Made by a program: the position numbers and the translations under genes. Positions 8,004-16,725 of a DNA stretch of 64,000 bases are shown piece after piece. Origin of the DNA: Nocardioides yefusunii (GTDB lineage Bacteria > Actinomycetota > Actinomycetes > Propionibacteriales > Nocardioidaceae); contig NZ_CP034929.1 in NCBI RefSeq assembly GCF_004014875.1, forward strand, positions 1,550,001 through 1,614,000, read 5' to 3'. The notes under the pieces were generated by a model. The model ran no database searches, was not told where the DNA came from, and worked only from the letters and a program-made list of their open reading frames with translations. How positions within the stretch are numbered: the first letter of the stretch is position 1; each line of letters starts with the position of its first letter.

Positions 8004-8034
8004 CAGCCCCTCCGTGGGCCGACAGGAGCAGCAC

Positions 8035-9390
8035 ATGAGTGAGATAAGCAGCATCGCCGCAGACCTGCGCAGCGCAGCGCAGGCGTGGGACGAGTCCGGC
8101 GTCGAACACCGCATCGAGGTTCTGGCTCAGTGGGCCGAGGTCGTCGGCGAACGACGCGACGACCTGGTCGCCGCCCTGGCCCGCGACACCGGCCGGGTCG
8201 CGCTCTCGGAGATGGAGGTCGACTGGATCCGCACGTCCGTGGCGCGTTCGGCGACCTGGGCTCGCGAACTGATCGCCGGTGAGACCGAGCGTCCCAGCTC
8301 CGACCCCGGCGTGACCCTGACTGCCGCGTCGGTCCCGATGGGGCTGGTCGGTGTCATCTCGCCGTGGAACTTCCCGCTCCAGCTCGCCCTCATCGACGCC
8401 GTCCCCGCGTTGCTGATGGGCTGCACGGTGCTGGTGAAGCCCACCGAGCAGTGCCCTGAGTTCGTGGTTCCGCTGCGCGAGACCGTCGCCGCCGTCCCCG
8501 AACTCGCTGCCGTGCTGCATTTCGTCGAGGGCGGTCCTGAGACCGGTGCTGAGATCGTCCGCAGTGTCGACGTCGTCTGCTTCACCGGATCGGTGGCCAC
8601 CGGCCGCAAGGTCGCCGCTGCAGCAGCCGAGGCGTTCGTGCCCGCCTTCCTCGAGCTCGGAGGCAAGGATGCCGCTCTGGTCCTGCCCGGCGCCGACCTC
8701 GACGTCGCCGTCGAGGGAGTCCTGTGGGGAGGCACGGCCAACACCGGTCAGTCCTGCATGTCGCTGGAGCGCGTCTACGTCGTCCGCGGCCAGGAGGAGG
8801 AGTTCCTCGCTCGCCTCGCCGAGCGAGCCGCCCAGATCGGACTCGTGGGGGTCGACGAGGACGGTCAGCTCGGCCCGTTCATCGACCCCCGTCAGGCCGA
8901 CGTCGTGGCCCGCCAGCTCGCCGCTGCGGTCGAAGCGGGCGCTCGTGTCGTCGCCGGCGGCCAGGTGGAGCACCACGACGTCGACGGCCGTGGGACGCGT
9001 CCGTTCCTGCGTCCCACCGTCGTGACCGACGTGGACCACACGATGGACCTCATGACCGAGGAGACCTTCGGGCCGGTGCTCGCGGTGATGGTGGTCGAGG
9101 ACACCGAGGAGGCCGTCCGTCTGGCCAACGACACCGTCTACGGACTCTCTGGTGCTGTCTTCGGCCCGCACGACGAGGCTCAAGCAGCGGCCACGCGTCT
9201 CCAGGCCGGAGGAATCAGCGTCAACGACGTCTGTCTCACCGGCATGGTTCCCGAGGGCGAGAAGCAGGCCTTCCGGATCTCCGGCATGGGCCCCTCCCGT
9301 ATGGGCCGTGCCTCCCTGTCCCGGTTCCGGCGTCAGCGGGTGGTGTTGACGCGTCTGGCACCGCAGGTGCAGCCGTGGTGGTACCGCTGA
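8035..9390 (+). CDS. NAD(P)-dependent aldehyde dehydrogenase (copy 1)
   Basis: 451 aa, start ATG 8035 with AGGAG upstream. It has the ALDH hallmarks: SPWNFPLQLAL cofactor motif, KPTEQCPEF, FTGSVATG, general-base Glu in LELGGKDA, nucleophile Cys in NTGQSCMSLERV and EETFGPVLAV. It oxidises an aldehyde to a carboxylic acid with NAD(P)+. The enzyme is slightly shorter than the typical ~480 aa because the N-terminus is short. It probably belongs with the preceding nitrilase-like gene. Two further ALDHs at 56142 and 57662 are not close paralogs, suggesting different aldehyde substrates. Confidence 0.9.
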   Translation: MSEISSIAADLRSAAQAWDESGVEHRIEVLAQWAEVVGERRDDLVAALARDTGRVALSEMEVDWIRTSVARSATWARELIAGETERPSSDPGVTLTAASVPMGLVGVISPWNFPLQLALIDAVPALLMGCTVLVKPTEQCPEFVVPLRETVAAVPELAAVLHFVEGGPETGAEIVRSVDVVCFTGSVATGRKVAAAAAEAFVPAFLELGGKDAALVLPGADLDVAVEGVLWGGTANTGQSCMSLERVYVVRGQEEEFLARLAERAAQIGLVGVDEDGQLGPFIDPRQADVVARQLAAAVEAGARVVAGGQVEHHDVDGRGTRPFLRPTVVTDVDHTMDLMTEETFGPVLAVMVVEDTEEAVRLANDTVYGLSGAVFGPHDEAQAAATRLQAGGISVNDVCLTGMVPEGEKQAFRISGMGPSRMGRASLSRFRRQRVVLTRLAPQVQPWWYR

Positions 9391-9826
9391 GGTACCGAGA
9401 CCGGGGCCGCTGAGGTCCTGGTCCCGGGGCTGCCCGGGATGCCCGCTGGCGTCATGACTGCCTGTGCCGATGGGGGTCGGTGCGGTGGTCAGTGACGTGT
9501 TCGGCGGGTGTCCGTGCAAGGGGTGTGGCGGTGGGCGTGGGGGCGCCTGCCGCCACGCCTTGCCGCCACGATCTGTCCGACTCGCGCTGCGCGGGCGGGC
9601 AGAAACGTCGTCCGGATCCTCGGACGACACGGTGGGGGAGCGTGACGCACGTCATCTCGTCACATCTCCCACCTTTTCTGTGACGCCGTTCCGATTTTTG
9701 TGGCGAAGTGGTTGACGGTGTGTCCTGCGCCACTTACGTTTCGTAATGCGGCAAGGCGTTCCGCTATGCGGAATTTCGGGTGCCCCGTCGTATTCCCCCA
9801 CTGGTTCGGCATCCCTAGGAGCACAC
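9391..9826. other. 436-bp intergenic region before the solute-binding protein
   Basis: No credible coding frame. It contains a hairpin at 9607-9628 (GTCGTCCG/CGGACGAC), which may end the ALDH transcript, then two operator-like 17-mers at 9738-9774 and a ribosome site (TAGGAG) just before 9827. Confidence 0.6.
9738..9774. promoter_or_regulatory. Tandem IclR-type operator upstream of the solute-binding protein
   Basis: GTTCCGCTATGCGGAAT at 9758-9774, preceded exactly 20 bp earlier by GTTTCGTAATGCGGCAA (9738-9754). Both fit GTTYC-N7-GGAAC. Confidence 0.7.
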
Positions 9827-11398
9827 ATGAAGTTCATCCAGCGCCCCCGTGGCACTGCGCGTCGGAGCGTCGGTCTCGCCGCCGTCGCCGTGATGGGCCT
9901 CAGCCTCGTCACCGCCTGCGGTGGCGGCAACGACACCGCGTCGGGCGAGAAGATCACCGACCTCGTCATCGACGTCGCGTCTGAGCCGGACTCCCTCGAC
10001 CCCTTCTACCGCAACGCTGCCGCGGCTGGCCGCTTCTACCGCCTCGCCTACTCCAGCCTCCTGCAGTGGAACGAGGACGGCACCACCACGCCCGACCTCG
10101 CCGCCGAGGCCCCGACCGTCTCCGAGGATCGCCTCACCTGGACGGTGAAGCTCAAGGAGGGAATCACCTTCCACGACGGCACCCCGCTGACCGCCGACGA
10201 CGTCGTCCACACCGTCGCCGAGGCCCAGGAGAAGGAGAACGCCTCGGTGTGGCTCTCCGCCCTGACCTACGTCACCGACGTCAAGGCCGTCGACGACCTC
10301 ACCGTCGAGTTCACCCTGTCGGAGCCGTACGCCTACTTCGAGTCGAAGCTGGCGATGCTGCCGATCATCTCCGACGAGGACGAGTACAAGGTCAACGACA
10401 CCTACGCGACCACCGAGAACGGCTCCGGCCCCTACAAGCTGGTCAAGCTCAGCCGCGGCTCCAAGATCGAGATGGAGCGCTTCGAGGACTACCACGGCGA
10501 CGACTACGCCTTCGAGACCATCACGTTCAACGTGGTCCCCGAGGACGCCTCCCGCATCGCCAACCTCACCAACGGCAAGACCCACATCGTCCCGGACCTG
10601 CCGGCCGAGCAGGTCGACCTGGTGACCAAGCGTGGCGCCAACGCCGAGGTCATCGAGGCCAACGTCTCGCGTCTGTTCGCCTACCCGTCGATGAACGCCG
10701 ACCGTCCGACCTCGAACACCGACTTCCGTCTCGCCCTGGCCAACGCCGTGGACCGCGACAAGATCGTCCAGCAGGTCTACGACGGTGCCGGTCGCGCCAA
10801 CGCCACCTACCTGACCTACGGCACGCTCTTCCACGACGAGGCGCTGGGGCAGGCGTTCGGCGGCAAGCCGGACCTCGCCAAGGCGAAGGAGTACCTGAAG
10901 AAGTCGGGCGTGAAGCTTGACCGCAAGCTCAGCATCATCGCCGACAAGTCGAAGTCGCAGACCACCTCCGCGGCCACGATCCTGCAGGCCAACCTCAAGG
11001 CCATCGGCATCGAGTCGACCGTCGAGGCGATGGAGATCGCGGGCTTCTACGAGGCCCTCGTCACCGGCGAGTACGACCTGATCATGTTCGACTCCCCGGC
11101 GTCGTCCTCCACCGGTTTCGCGCCCGACTACGTCAACGGCGGACTCAACTCCACCGCGGCCAACAACTTCGCCAAGTTCAAGGACGCGGAGATGGACAAG
11201 CTCCTCGACGCCGCCCTCACCGCGCCCGACGAGGCCTCGCAGGCCGCGGCGTGGAAGGCCGTCCAGCAGCGTGACGTCGAGACCCAGGGCAACATCCAGA
11301 TCACCGTGTCCCAGGCCGCCCAGGGCTGGAGCAAGGACCTCGAGGGCTACGAGCCGTCGAACCTGATGTGGTTCAACACCCTGCGCAACGTCAAGTGA
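9827..11398 (+). CDS. ABC transporter substrate-binding lipoprotein, peptide/nickel (family 5) type
   Basis: 523 aa. The N-terminus is a lipoprotein signal: basic MKFIQRPRGTARRS, a hydrophobic stretch, then lipobox LVTAC with the lipidated Cys about residue 28. The mature part is an SBP_bac_5 protein: EPDSLDPFYR, YSSLLQWNEDGT, FHDGTPLTADDVV. Such proteins capture oligopeptides, opines, Ni-chelates or heme outside the membrane. The matching permeases and ATPases are probably those at 22882-26933, separated from this gene by the mobile patch and the VOC/FAD genes. Both transcription units carry the same operator type. Confidence 0.92.
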   Translation: MKFIQRPRGTARRSVGLAAVAVMGLSLVTACGGGNDTASGEKITDLVIDVASEPDSLDPFYRNAAAAGRFYRLAYSSLLQWNEDGTTTPDLAAEAPTVSEDRLTWTVKLKEGITFHDGTPLTADDVVHTVAEAQEKENASVWLSALTYVTDVKAVDDLTVEFTLSEPYAYFESKLAMLPIISDEDEYKVNDTYATTENGSGPYKLVKLSRGSKIEMERFEDYHGDDYAFETITFNVVPEDASRIANLTNGKTHIVPDLPAEQVDLVTKRGANAEVIEANVSRLFAYPSMNADRPTSNTDFRLALANAVDRDKIVQQVYDGAGRANATYLTYGTLFHDEALGQAFGGKPDLAKAKEYLKKSGVKLDRKLSIIADKSKSQTTSAATILQANLKAIGIESTVEAMEIAGFYEALVTGEYDLIMFDSPASSSTGFAPDYVNGGLNSTAANNFAKFKDAEMDKLLDAALTAPDEASQAAAWKAVQQRDVETQGNIQITVSQAAQGWSKDLEGYEPSNLMWFNTLRNVK

Positions 11399-11706
11399 CC
11401 TGACCCGACGCACGTCGGAGAGGTTCATGCCTGAGGCCCGGGCCCCGCGAGCACTGCTCGTCGGGACCCGGGCCTCAGGCGTCTTACGAGCACTGCTTGT
11501 GTGTAGTGGTGCAGGCTTTGGGGTCCGTTAGGTTCTCGCAGTCGTGGGTGGATGATCCGCTTCGCGGGACTGCAGACGGATGGGGCCTCGCGCTTTCGCA
11601 CGCGGGGAGTGGGCGCACCGATGGCGCTGGCCTCGGTGGACCTGGCCCCGCTGCTGGAGGCAACCCCATGTCCGCGACCCGTATGTCCGTCACGAACCCG
11701 GCCGAG
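11399..11706. other. 308-bp non-coding stretch
   Basis: Holds the terminator at 11430-11479 and then sequence of mixed composition with no supported gene, RNA or repeat. It marks the left boundary of the low-GC patch. Confidence 0.5.
11430..11479 (+). terminator. Terminator-like hairpin after the solute-binding protein
   Basis: CCTGAGGCCCGGG pairs with CCCGGGCCTCAGG; the 24-nt interval contains a smaller stem (CGAGCA/TGCTCG). No strong U-tract. Confidence 0.7.
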
Positions 11707-12156
11707 CTAGCTCTCGATGGCCTCTAGCCCGAAGAGCATCAGATCCTCACACTCCTCGGGCAACGGATCATCGAGGGTACGACTCCCGGGGGCTTCCACG
11801 AACCGAATCGCCTGCCCCGGACGCAGGGCAGCTCCCTCGGGTGTCCGCAACTCTGGGCCACTGTCCCCCTGGACGAGGGTGCTCCCCTGCGGCCAGACCA
11901 CGAGTACGAACTCAGGATCCGCGTTCGACTCGGCCAGGCCCCAGCAGCGGTCATGCACCAAGGTGACCACACCGGTGCCCCATGAGTTGGTTCTGGGCGA
12001 CCGAGTGTCAGTTGACGTAGCGATAACTGCGGCCGTCCCAGCCACTTCTGACACCTGCAGGTGTCCGCGCGACGCGTTCCAGACACCAACCCCACCCGCC
12101 AACACGAGCACTGACGCAAGGGATAAGGCCCAACTGCTCGAAGATTTGAATCTCAT
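11707..12156 (-). CDS. Small secreted or membrane-anchored protein, unknown function
   Basis: 149 aa. Residues 9-27 form a hydrophobic signal-anchor (WALSLASVLVLAGGVGVW), so the rest is extracytoplasmic. Further on it has VHDRCWGLAES, VVWPQGSTL and a closing LPEECEDLMLFG; the few Cys could form a disulfide. Codon use is less GC-biased than in neighbours, and the gene sits beside an IS element, suggesting acquired DNA. I recognise no enzymatic motif. The start is the ATG at 12156; the ribosome site is weak. Confidence 0.6.
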   Translation of the reverse strand: MRFKSSSSWALSLASVLVLAGGVGVWNASRGHLQVSEVAGTAAVIATSTDTRSPRTNSWGTGVVTLVHDRCWGLAESNADPEFVLVVWPQGSTLVQGDSGPELRTPEGAALRPGQAIRFVEAPGSRTLDDPLPEECEDLMLFGLEAIES

Positions 12157-12229
12157 AGCGCGATCTCATTTCTTCCTACTTATTGAGCTCAAGTCCCATG
12201 GCCGTCAAATTGTTACGGCTTTTGATGGC

Positions 12230-13542
12230 TCATCCCAATCCAGGGTGTAGGAACCGGGGTCTGAACCCGCCGGTCTCGAGCAGGGATCTGGCGATGTAGT
12301 TGGTCAGGTTGCGGAACCCGAGCGCGGATCCGCGCAGGTGCTCGAGCCGTCCATTGATCGCCTCCGTCGGTCCGTTGGATGTGCCGGGCCGATCGAAGTA
12401 GGCGAGCACGTCGACCGCCGCTTGGTGAGGGTCTTGCCCAGCGTGATGAGCTCGACCAACGCCTTCGGGACGCCGGCGGTGACCGAGGCGATCAACTTGA
12501 CCATCAGCTCTCGCCCCAGGGTGCGCTCGGGTTCGCGGTAAGCGGCGATCATGCGCTGATAGATCCCCCAGGTCGCCTCAACCTCGACGTGATCATCGGT
12601 CGCGAACAACTCCACCAGTCGGCCCCTCTGCTTGTCGGTGAGGAGGCTGCCACCAGTGTGCAGAGTCCGGCGTGCGCGGTAGAGCGGGTCTTGTTTGCGA
12701 CCGCGGTGGCCGTGCAGGTCTTGCTGGACCCGACGCCGGCACCGGTCCAGGGCGTCGCCAGCCAGGCGGACCACGTGGAACGGATCCAACACGGCCACGG
12801 CGTCGGGCAACTCCTCAGTGGTGGCGGTCTTGAAGCCGGTGAACCCGTCCATCGCGACCACTTCCACGCGATCGCGCCAGGCTTGGGGACGGTTCGCGAG
12901 CCAGGTCTTGAACGCTTGCTTGGAGCGGCCCTCGACCATGTCGAGCAGGCGTGCCGGACCGGTCTTGTCGCGGATCGGGGTCAGGTCGATGATCACGGTC
13001 ACGTATTTGTCGCCGCGTCTGGTGTGACGCCACACGTGCTCGTCGACGCCGAGAACCCGGACGCCATCGAACCGGTGTGGATCGTCGATCAGGACCCGTC
13101 TGCCTTCGGCTAGAACGGCGTCGTTCGCGGTGCTCCATGCGACCCCGAGCCCTTCGGCGACCCGGGCCACGGTCAGGTGCTGCACCACGATCGCCTCGAG
13201 TGCCCACCGCAGGCCGCGTCGCGACAACTTGGCTCGTGGTTCGGCAGCCTTCGTGGTGTCGTGGCGCCACACGTGCCCACAGCCGGTGCACCGGTAGCGA
13301 CGGATGCTCACGATCAGGGTGGTGGGTCGCCAGCCGAGTGGTTCGTGAGCCAGTTGGCGGGTGACGGTGTCGCGTGGTGTGCCTTCGCAGCCGCAGCGTC
13401 GACACCACTGGTCCGGTTCGACGACCCGGCACGCGAGGACCGCACGGTCGGTCTCGAGTCGTTGGCCGGTGGCGACGAGACCGAGCTCGTCGAGGCGGCA
13501 GAACTTGGTCAGGTCAGGGCGCGCGAAGGTAGCGTCAGGCAC
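12230..13542 (-). pseudogene. ISL3-family transposase with a frameshift
   Basis: The first about 375 codons encode an ISL3 transposase: zinc-finger start (CRRCGCEG, YRCTGCGHVWRHD), helix-turn-helix, and the DDE catalytic region with VLGVDEHVWRH, DGFTGFKTAT and DPFHVVRLAGDAL. Near 12417-12421 one G seems to be missing from a short G run (minus strand): the frame then ends early at 12304, while the expected C-terminus (AVDVLAYFDRPG...EAINGRLEHLRG) continues in the next frame to TGA at 12230. So it is probably inactive unless the indel is a sequencing error. I could not identify terminal inverted repeats with confidence. Confidence 0.85.
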
Positions 13543-13599
13543 GTCGAGGTCTTCCAGATGGTGAGCGTGAGAACTTCCATCTTGTGGAGACCTCGACCC

Positions 13600-14187
13600 C
13601 TACCCGGTCACTGACGCGCCGACAGCCCCGGAGATGTCCGCTACACCGTCATCTGGGATGAGCCGTTTTATAGATGTGATCCGACTGGGAGTTATCCGCT
13701 CCTTGGGGACGTCGCGGCTCACGGGTATGAAGTACGTGTCGCCAGAGGCGCTAGTGCGCGCGTACACCGCTGATCGTCTGAAACCCCGAAAGTCATGACC
13801 GGTGTACGAGATGGTCTGCACTCCTTGGTGCCACCGCGACAACTGTGCTTCGGTGGCACTGCCATAGGTGCTATTGCACGGGTTGCAGGTCTTCGTCATG
13901 AATGATCCGGCCAAACTTCGCGGAGGAACATGTTCCTTAGTTGATGGATCGGGGGTGAGACAGATGGGGCAGTGGTCGAATATGTGCTTGGCTGGTGAGT
14001 AAATGGCCTGTGCGCTGGCTTCGGTCTGGTCAGAGAGCGGTAGTAACGGAATTCTTTTCGCTGTCGCGCCGATGTGTATCACAGAACCTTCGAGTGCTGG
14101 TGCGGCACTGGAACGGTTCTTGGGTGGCCATCGTGAGTTCTCGAGGAAGGCCTCTTTGGTGGGAATTGTTCTGCTGAGATTGCTCAT
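13600..14187 (-). CDS. HNH-type nuclease-like protein, probably truncated at its C-terminus
   Basis: 195 aa. The central part, CPICLTPDPSTKEHVPP followed by CNPCNSTYGSATEAQ, has the CxxC...EHVPPR...CxxCN pattern of HNH endonucleases with a structural zinc. The C-terminus ends in low-information sequence (SGAVGASVTG) about 60 bp before the ISL3 element, so the IS insertion may have cut the original gene. GC content and codon use are clearly lower than in the catabolic genes. Possibly the remains of a restriction or defence locus. Confidence 0.55.
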   Translation of the reverse strand: MSNLSRTIPTKEAFLENSRWPPKNRSSAAPALEGSVIHIGATAKRIPLLPLSDQTEASAQAIYSPAKHIFDHCPICLTPDPSTKEHVPPRSLAGSFMTKTCNPCNSTYGSATEAQLSRWHQGVQTISYTGHDFRGFRRSAVYARTSASGDTYFIPVSRDVPKERITPSRITSIKRLIPDDGVADISGAVGASVTG

Positions 14188-14309
14188 TGAGACACGACAG
14201 TACGCATGGCAACGTGGCGACGGAAGGATCTAGACCACTGGGATTTCGTGGTCTCGTTCAGCTCGCCGTCGCGGCAGTTCCTTAGTCGTCAGGCGGTGAG
14301 GTTTCATCG

Positions 14310-15746
14310 TCACCGCAGGGTCTTGCGGGCCGTCATCACCGTGACCACCAGCAGCACGACCCCGGCGGCGGTGAGGCCGATCGGCTCGGGGCGCTCGTGC
14401 ACCCCGACGTCGACTCCGAGCTGGCCGATCGAGGCGAACGCCGCGATGCCCAGGACGGTGCCGATCTGACGCATCAGGGCCAGGGCGGCCATGGCCGGTG
14501 CGGAGGCAGGCCCCTGGACGTGGTCGAGCATGATCGTGGTGTCGACGAAGTACGTCAGGCCGCATCCGATGCCGATGGCGAGCAGCGACGGGACGAGAGC
14601 CCAGATCGGTGCGTCGCCGAAGAGTCCCAGGCCGAGATAGGCGAACGTCAGGAACGCCAGGGCGAGCAGCAACATCGCCACGTTGCTGAGGTGGCGCTTC
14701 ATCAGGCCCACGACGAAGCCCGAGAGCGGCATCCCGATGTTGGCCACGAGCATCATCAGCCCACCTTGTACGGCGTCCATGTCTCGGGTCTGCTGGAAGT
14801 GCACGGAGATCAACAGTGCGGTGCCGTTGATGACGGCGTTGTAGGCGAAGCAGGCCAGCAGGATCAGGCGTACGGGACGGATCGCGAAGATCGACAGGTC
14901 CAGCAACGGGCTCTCGACGCGTCGCTCCACGGCCACGAACGCGGCGCCCAGGACGAGCGAGACGGCCAGGCCGACGGCGACCGCCGACAGGGACCCCAGC
15001 CCGCGACCCACCGTGATCAGCGACCAGGACAGCAGGGCCAGCGTCGCACTGGCCAGCACCAGTCCACCCAGGTCGAGACGTCCGGTGTGGTCGCGTTGGG
15101 TGTCGTGCAACCGACCCACCAGGACGAACGCCAGTGCAGCCACCGGGACGTAGACCAGGAATGAGGCGCGCCAGCCGAGGTTCTCGGAGAGCAGGCCGCC
15201 GAACAGCGGGCCCCACACGACGGCCGAGGTGGCCATCGTCATCCAGAGTCCGACGGTGTGGGCCCGACGAACGGGGTCGGGGACGTTGCCGCCCAGCAGG
15301 GTCGGGGCGCTGGGCAGAATCAACGCTCCACCGACGCCTTGGACGCCACGGGCGACCAGCAGCACCGCCAGCGACTGGGCCGACGCGGCGATCAGCGCAC
15401 CCAGGACCAGCAGGACGAGGCCGGCCCGGAGCACCGTGCGGGCGCCGAGGCGTCGTCCCAGCAGACCGCTCACCGGCATCGCGCTGGCCGCGACGAGGGG
15501 GAACAGTGCGGTGGTCCACTGCAGGCCACTGAGGTCGGCCCCCAGGGCCTCGGCGATCGTCGGGGCGACCACCACCAACGAGGTCTGGTCGTACATCGCG
15601 GTGCCGGCCGCGAGGGCGCAGACGATCGCCACGAAGAGCGGGGCGGGGGCGCTCGGTGGAGCTGCGGGACGGGCCCGCGGCGCAGACGGGACGGGGGACG
15701 CGTGGGGGGCCGCAGCGGGTTCCGCGGCGCTGGGGGAGTTCGCCAT
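14310..15746 (-). CDS. MFS transporter, DHA2 (14-TM drug:H+ antiporter) family
   Basis: 478 aa with a Pro/Ala-rich cytoplasmic leader of about 35 residues and about 14 predicted membrane spans. Motifs are GLLGRRLGARTVLRAGLVLL (motif A type) and VARGVQGVGGALILPSAPTLL (motif B). These are proton-driven exporters of amphipathic or toxic compounds. Divergent from the VOC1/FAD1 operon; an operator-like 17-mer (15759-15775) lies just upstream of its ATG, so it is likely co-regulated and may export a pathway intermediate or analogue. Confidence 0.88.
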   Translation of the reverse strand: MANSPSAAEPAAAPHASPVPSAPRARPAAPPSAPAPLFVAIVCALAAGTAMYDQTSLVVVAPTIAEALGADLSGLQWTTALFPLVAASAMPVSGLLGRRLGARTVLRAGLVLLVLGALIAASAQSLAVLLVARGVQGVGGALILPSAPTLLGGNVPDPVRRAHTVGLWMTMATSAVVWGPLFGGLLSENLGWRASFLVYVPVAALAFVLVGRLHDTQRDHTGRLDLGGLVLASATLALLSWSLITVGRGLGSLSAVAVGLAVSLVLGAAFVAVERRVESPLLDLSIFAIRPVRLILLACFAYNAVINGTALLISVHFQQTRDMDAVQGGLMMLVANIGMPLSGFVVGLMKRHLSNVAMLLLALAFLTFAYLGLGLFGDAPIWALVPSLLAIGIGCGLTYFVDTTIMLDHVQGPASAPAMAALALMRQIGTVLGIAAFASIGQLGVDVGVHERPEPIGLTAAGVVLLVVTVMTARKTLR

Positions 15747-15758
15747 GACCGGAACGAC

Positions 15759-15775
15759 GTTACGTTAATCGAAAC
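15759..15775. promoter_or_regulatory. IclR-type operator at the MFS promoter
   Basis: GTTACGTTAATCGAAAC, fitting GTTNC-N7-GRAAC, 12 bp upstream of the MFS start codon. Confidence 0.55.
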
Positions 15776-15819
15776 AAAGTGAACCGGTTTCTTTCGATTT
15801 CATTGACGCCAAAATCACA

Positions 15820-15856
15820 CACCCATACGATGAAACAACGTTCCGCATAGAGGAAC
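15820..15856. promoter_or_regulatory. Tandem IclR-type operator upstream of VOC1
   Basis: GTTCCGCATAGAGGAAC at 15840-15856 is a perfect GTTCC-N7-GGAAC site. Exactly 20 bp earlier, 15820-15836, is a half-conserved copy (right arm GAAAC). The site lies 26 bp before the GTG start. Confidence 0.7.
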
Positions 15857-15882
15857 TTCCCCCCGGTTCTCCAGGAGATCAC

Positions 15883-16725
15883 GTGTCCCTGCTCTACATC
15901 CGCGAGGCGGTCGTGAACGTCACCGACCTCGCCTCCGCGACCCGCTTCCACGTCGACGCCTTCGGGTTCGACGTCCTCGAGACCTCCGAGACCGAGGTCC
16001 TCCTCGGTGCCGCCGGCGCCCCGGCCGGACGTCTCCGCCTCGTCGCCGCCACCGCTGAGGCGACCGTCGCCGCGCACGAGCGTCCCGCTCCCCGGGTCTG
16101 GGACCTCGGCGCCCGCCTCCTGGGCATCTACAGCCACGACCTGCCCGCCACCGTCACCACCGTGACCCTCGCGGGGGGCCGCTCCAACCCGCCCGTCACC
16201 TACCCCTACGGCACCGCGTCGCTCTCCGAGCTCGTGGCCGAGGGCGTCGACGGTGTCTGGTGGACCGTGCCGCAGGCAGTCCCTGGGGCCCACCGCCGTT
16301 CCGACGCCTACGAGAACGACCCCGAGCGACTCCACTCCGAGCTGCACACAGCCGTCCTCGTCGTCGACGACCACGACGCCGCGGTCGAGTTCTTCACCGC
16401 CGGCGGCCTGCTCACCGTTTTCGACGGCGTCATGAGCGGCGACCCGTTCGACACCCTCACCCGCATGCCCGCCGACGCCTCCCTGCGCCTGGCCTTCATG
16501 GGCGGCACCGACCACCTCCCGGCCCGCTTCGAGATCATGTCGTTCGCAGGCGTCGACACCGTCGACCGTTCGGGCGAGGGCGTCGGCATCCAGCGTCTGG
16601 TCTGGGTCTGCGACGACGCGGCCGCGACCCGCGCCGCTCTCGTCGCCGCCGGCGCCGAGGAGGTCGATGCCACCACTCTGCGCGGCCCGGTCGGTGTCCT
16701 GATCACCCTCGAGGACGCGGCATGA
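15883..16725 (+). CDS. VOC-superfamily protein (two-module, dioxygenase/glyoxalase fold), copy 1
   Basis: 280 aa, GTG start with AGGAG upstream. Two vicinal-oxygen-chelate modules are visible: residues 1-130, beginning LYIREAVVNVTDLASATRFHVDAFGF, and residues 145-280, beginning ELHTAVLVVDDHDAAVEFF and ending GPVGVLITLED. VOC proteins include extradiol dioxygenases, glyoxalases and isomerases acting through a metal. The metal-ligand pattern is not obvious enough here to name a reaction. Its stop overlaps the FAD flavoprotein start (ATGA). VOC and FAD genes alternate twice in this operon, suggesting they act on successive intermediates. Confidence 0.75.
   Translation: MSLLYIREAVVNVTDLASATRFHVDAFGFDVLETSETEVLLGAAGAPAGRLRLVAATAEATVAAHERPAPRVWDLGARLLGIYSHDLPATVTTVTLAGGRSNPPVTYPYGTASLSELVAEGVDGVWWTVPQAVPGAHRRSDAYENDPERLHSELHTAVLVVDDHDAAVEFFTAGGLLTVFDGVMSGDPFDTLTRMPADASLRLAFMGGTDHLPARFEIMSFAGVDTVDRSGEGVGIQRLVWVCDDAAATRAALVAAGAEEVDATTLRGPVGVLITLEDAA

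Noticed and set aside
6685..9630. A minus-strand open frame of 981 codons across the nitrilase/ALDH genes
   Set aside because: Antisense of real genes; no domain, and the plus-strand frames carry complete ALDH and nitrilase features.
11484..11693. Short minus-strand frame in the stretch after the solute-binding protein
   Set aside because: No ribosome site, no conserved pattern, composition like random high-GC sequence.
13548..13596. Possible terminal inverted repeat of the ISL3 element
   Set aside because: An imperfect inverted repeat (GAGGTCTTCCAGATGG with a bulged partner) exists here, but it pairs with itself and not with the other end of the element, so it is not a terminal repeat pair.
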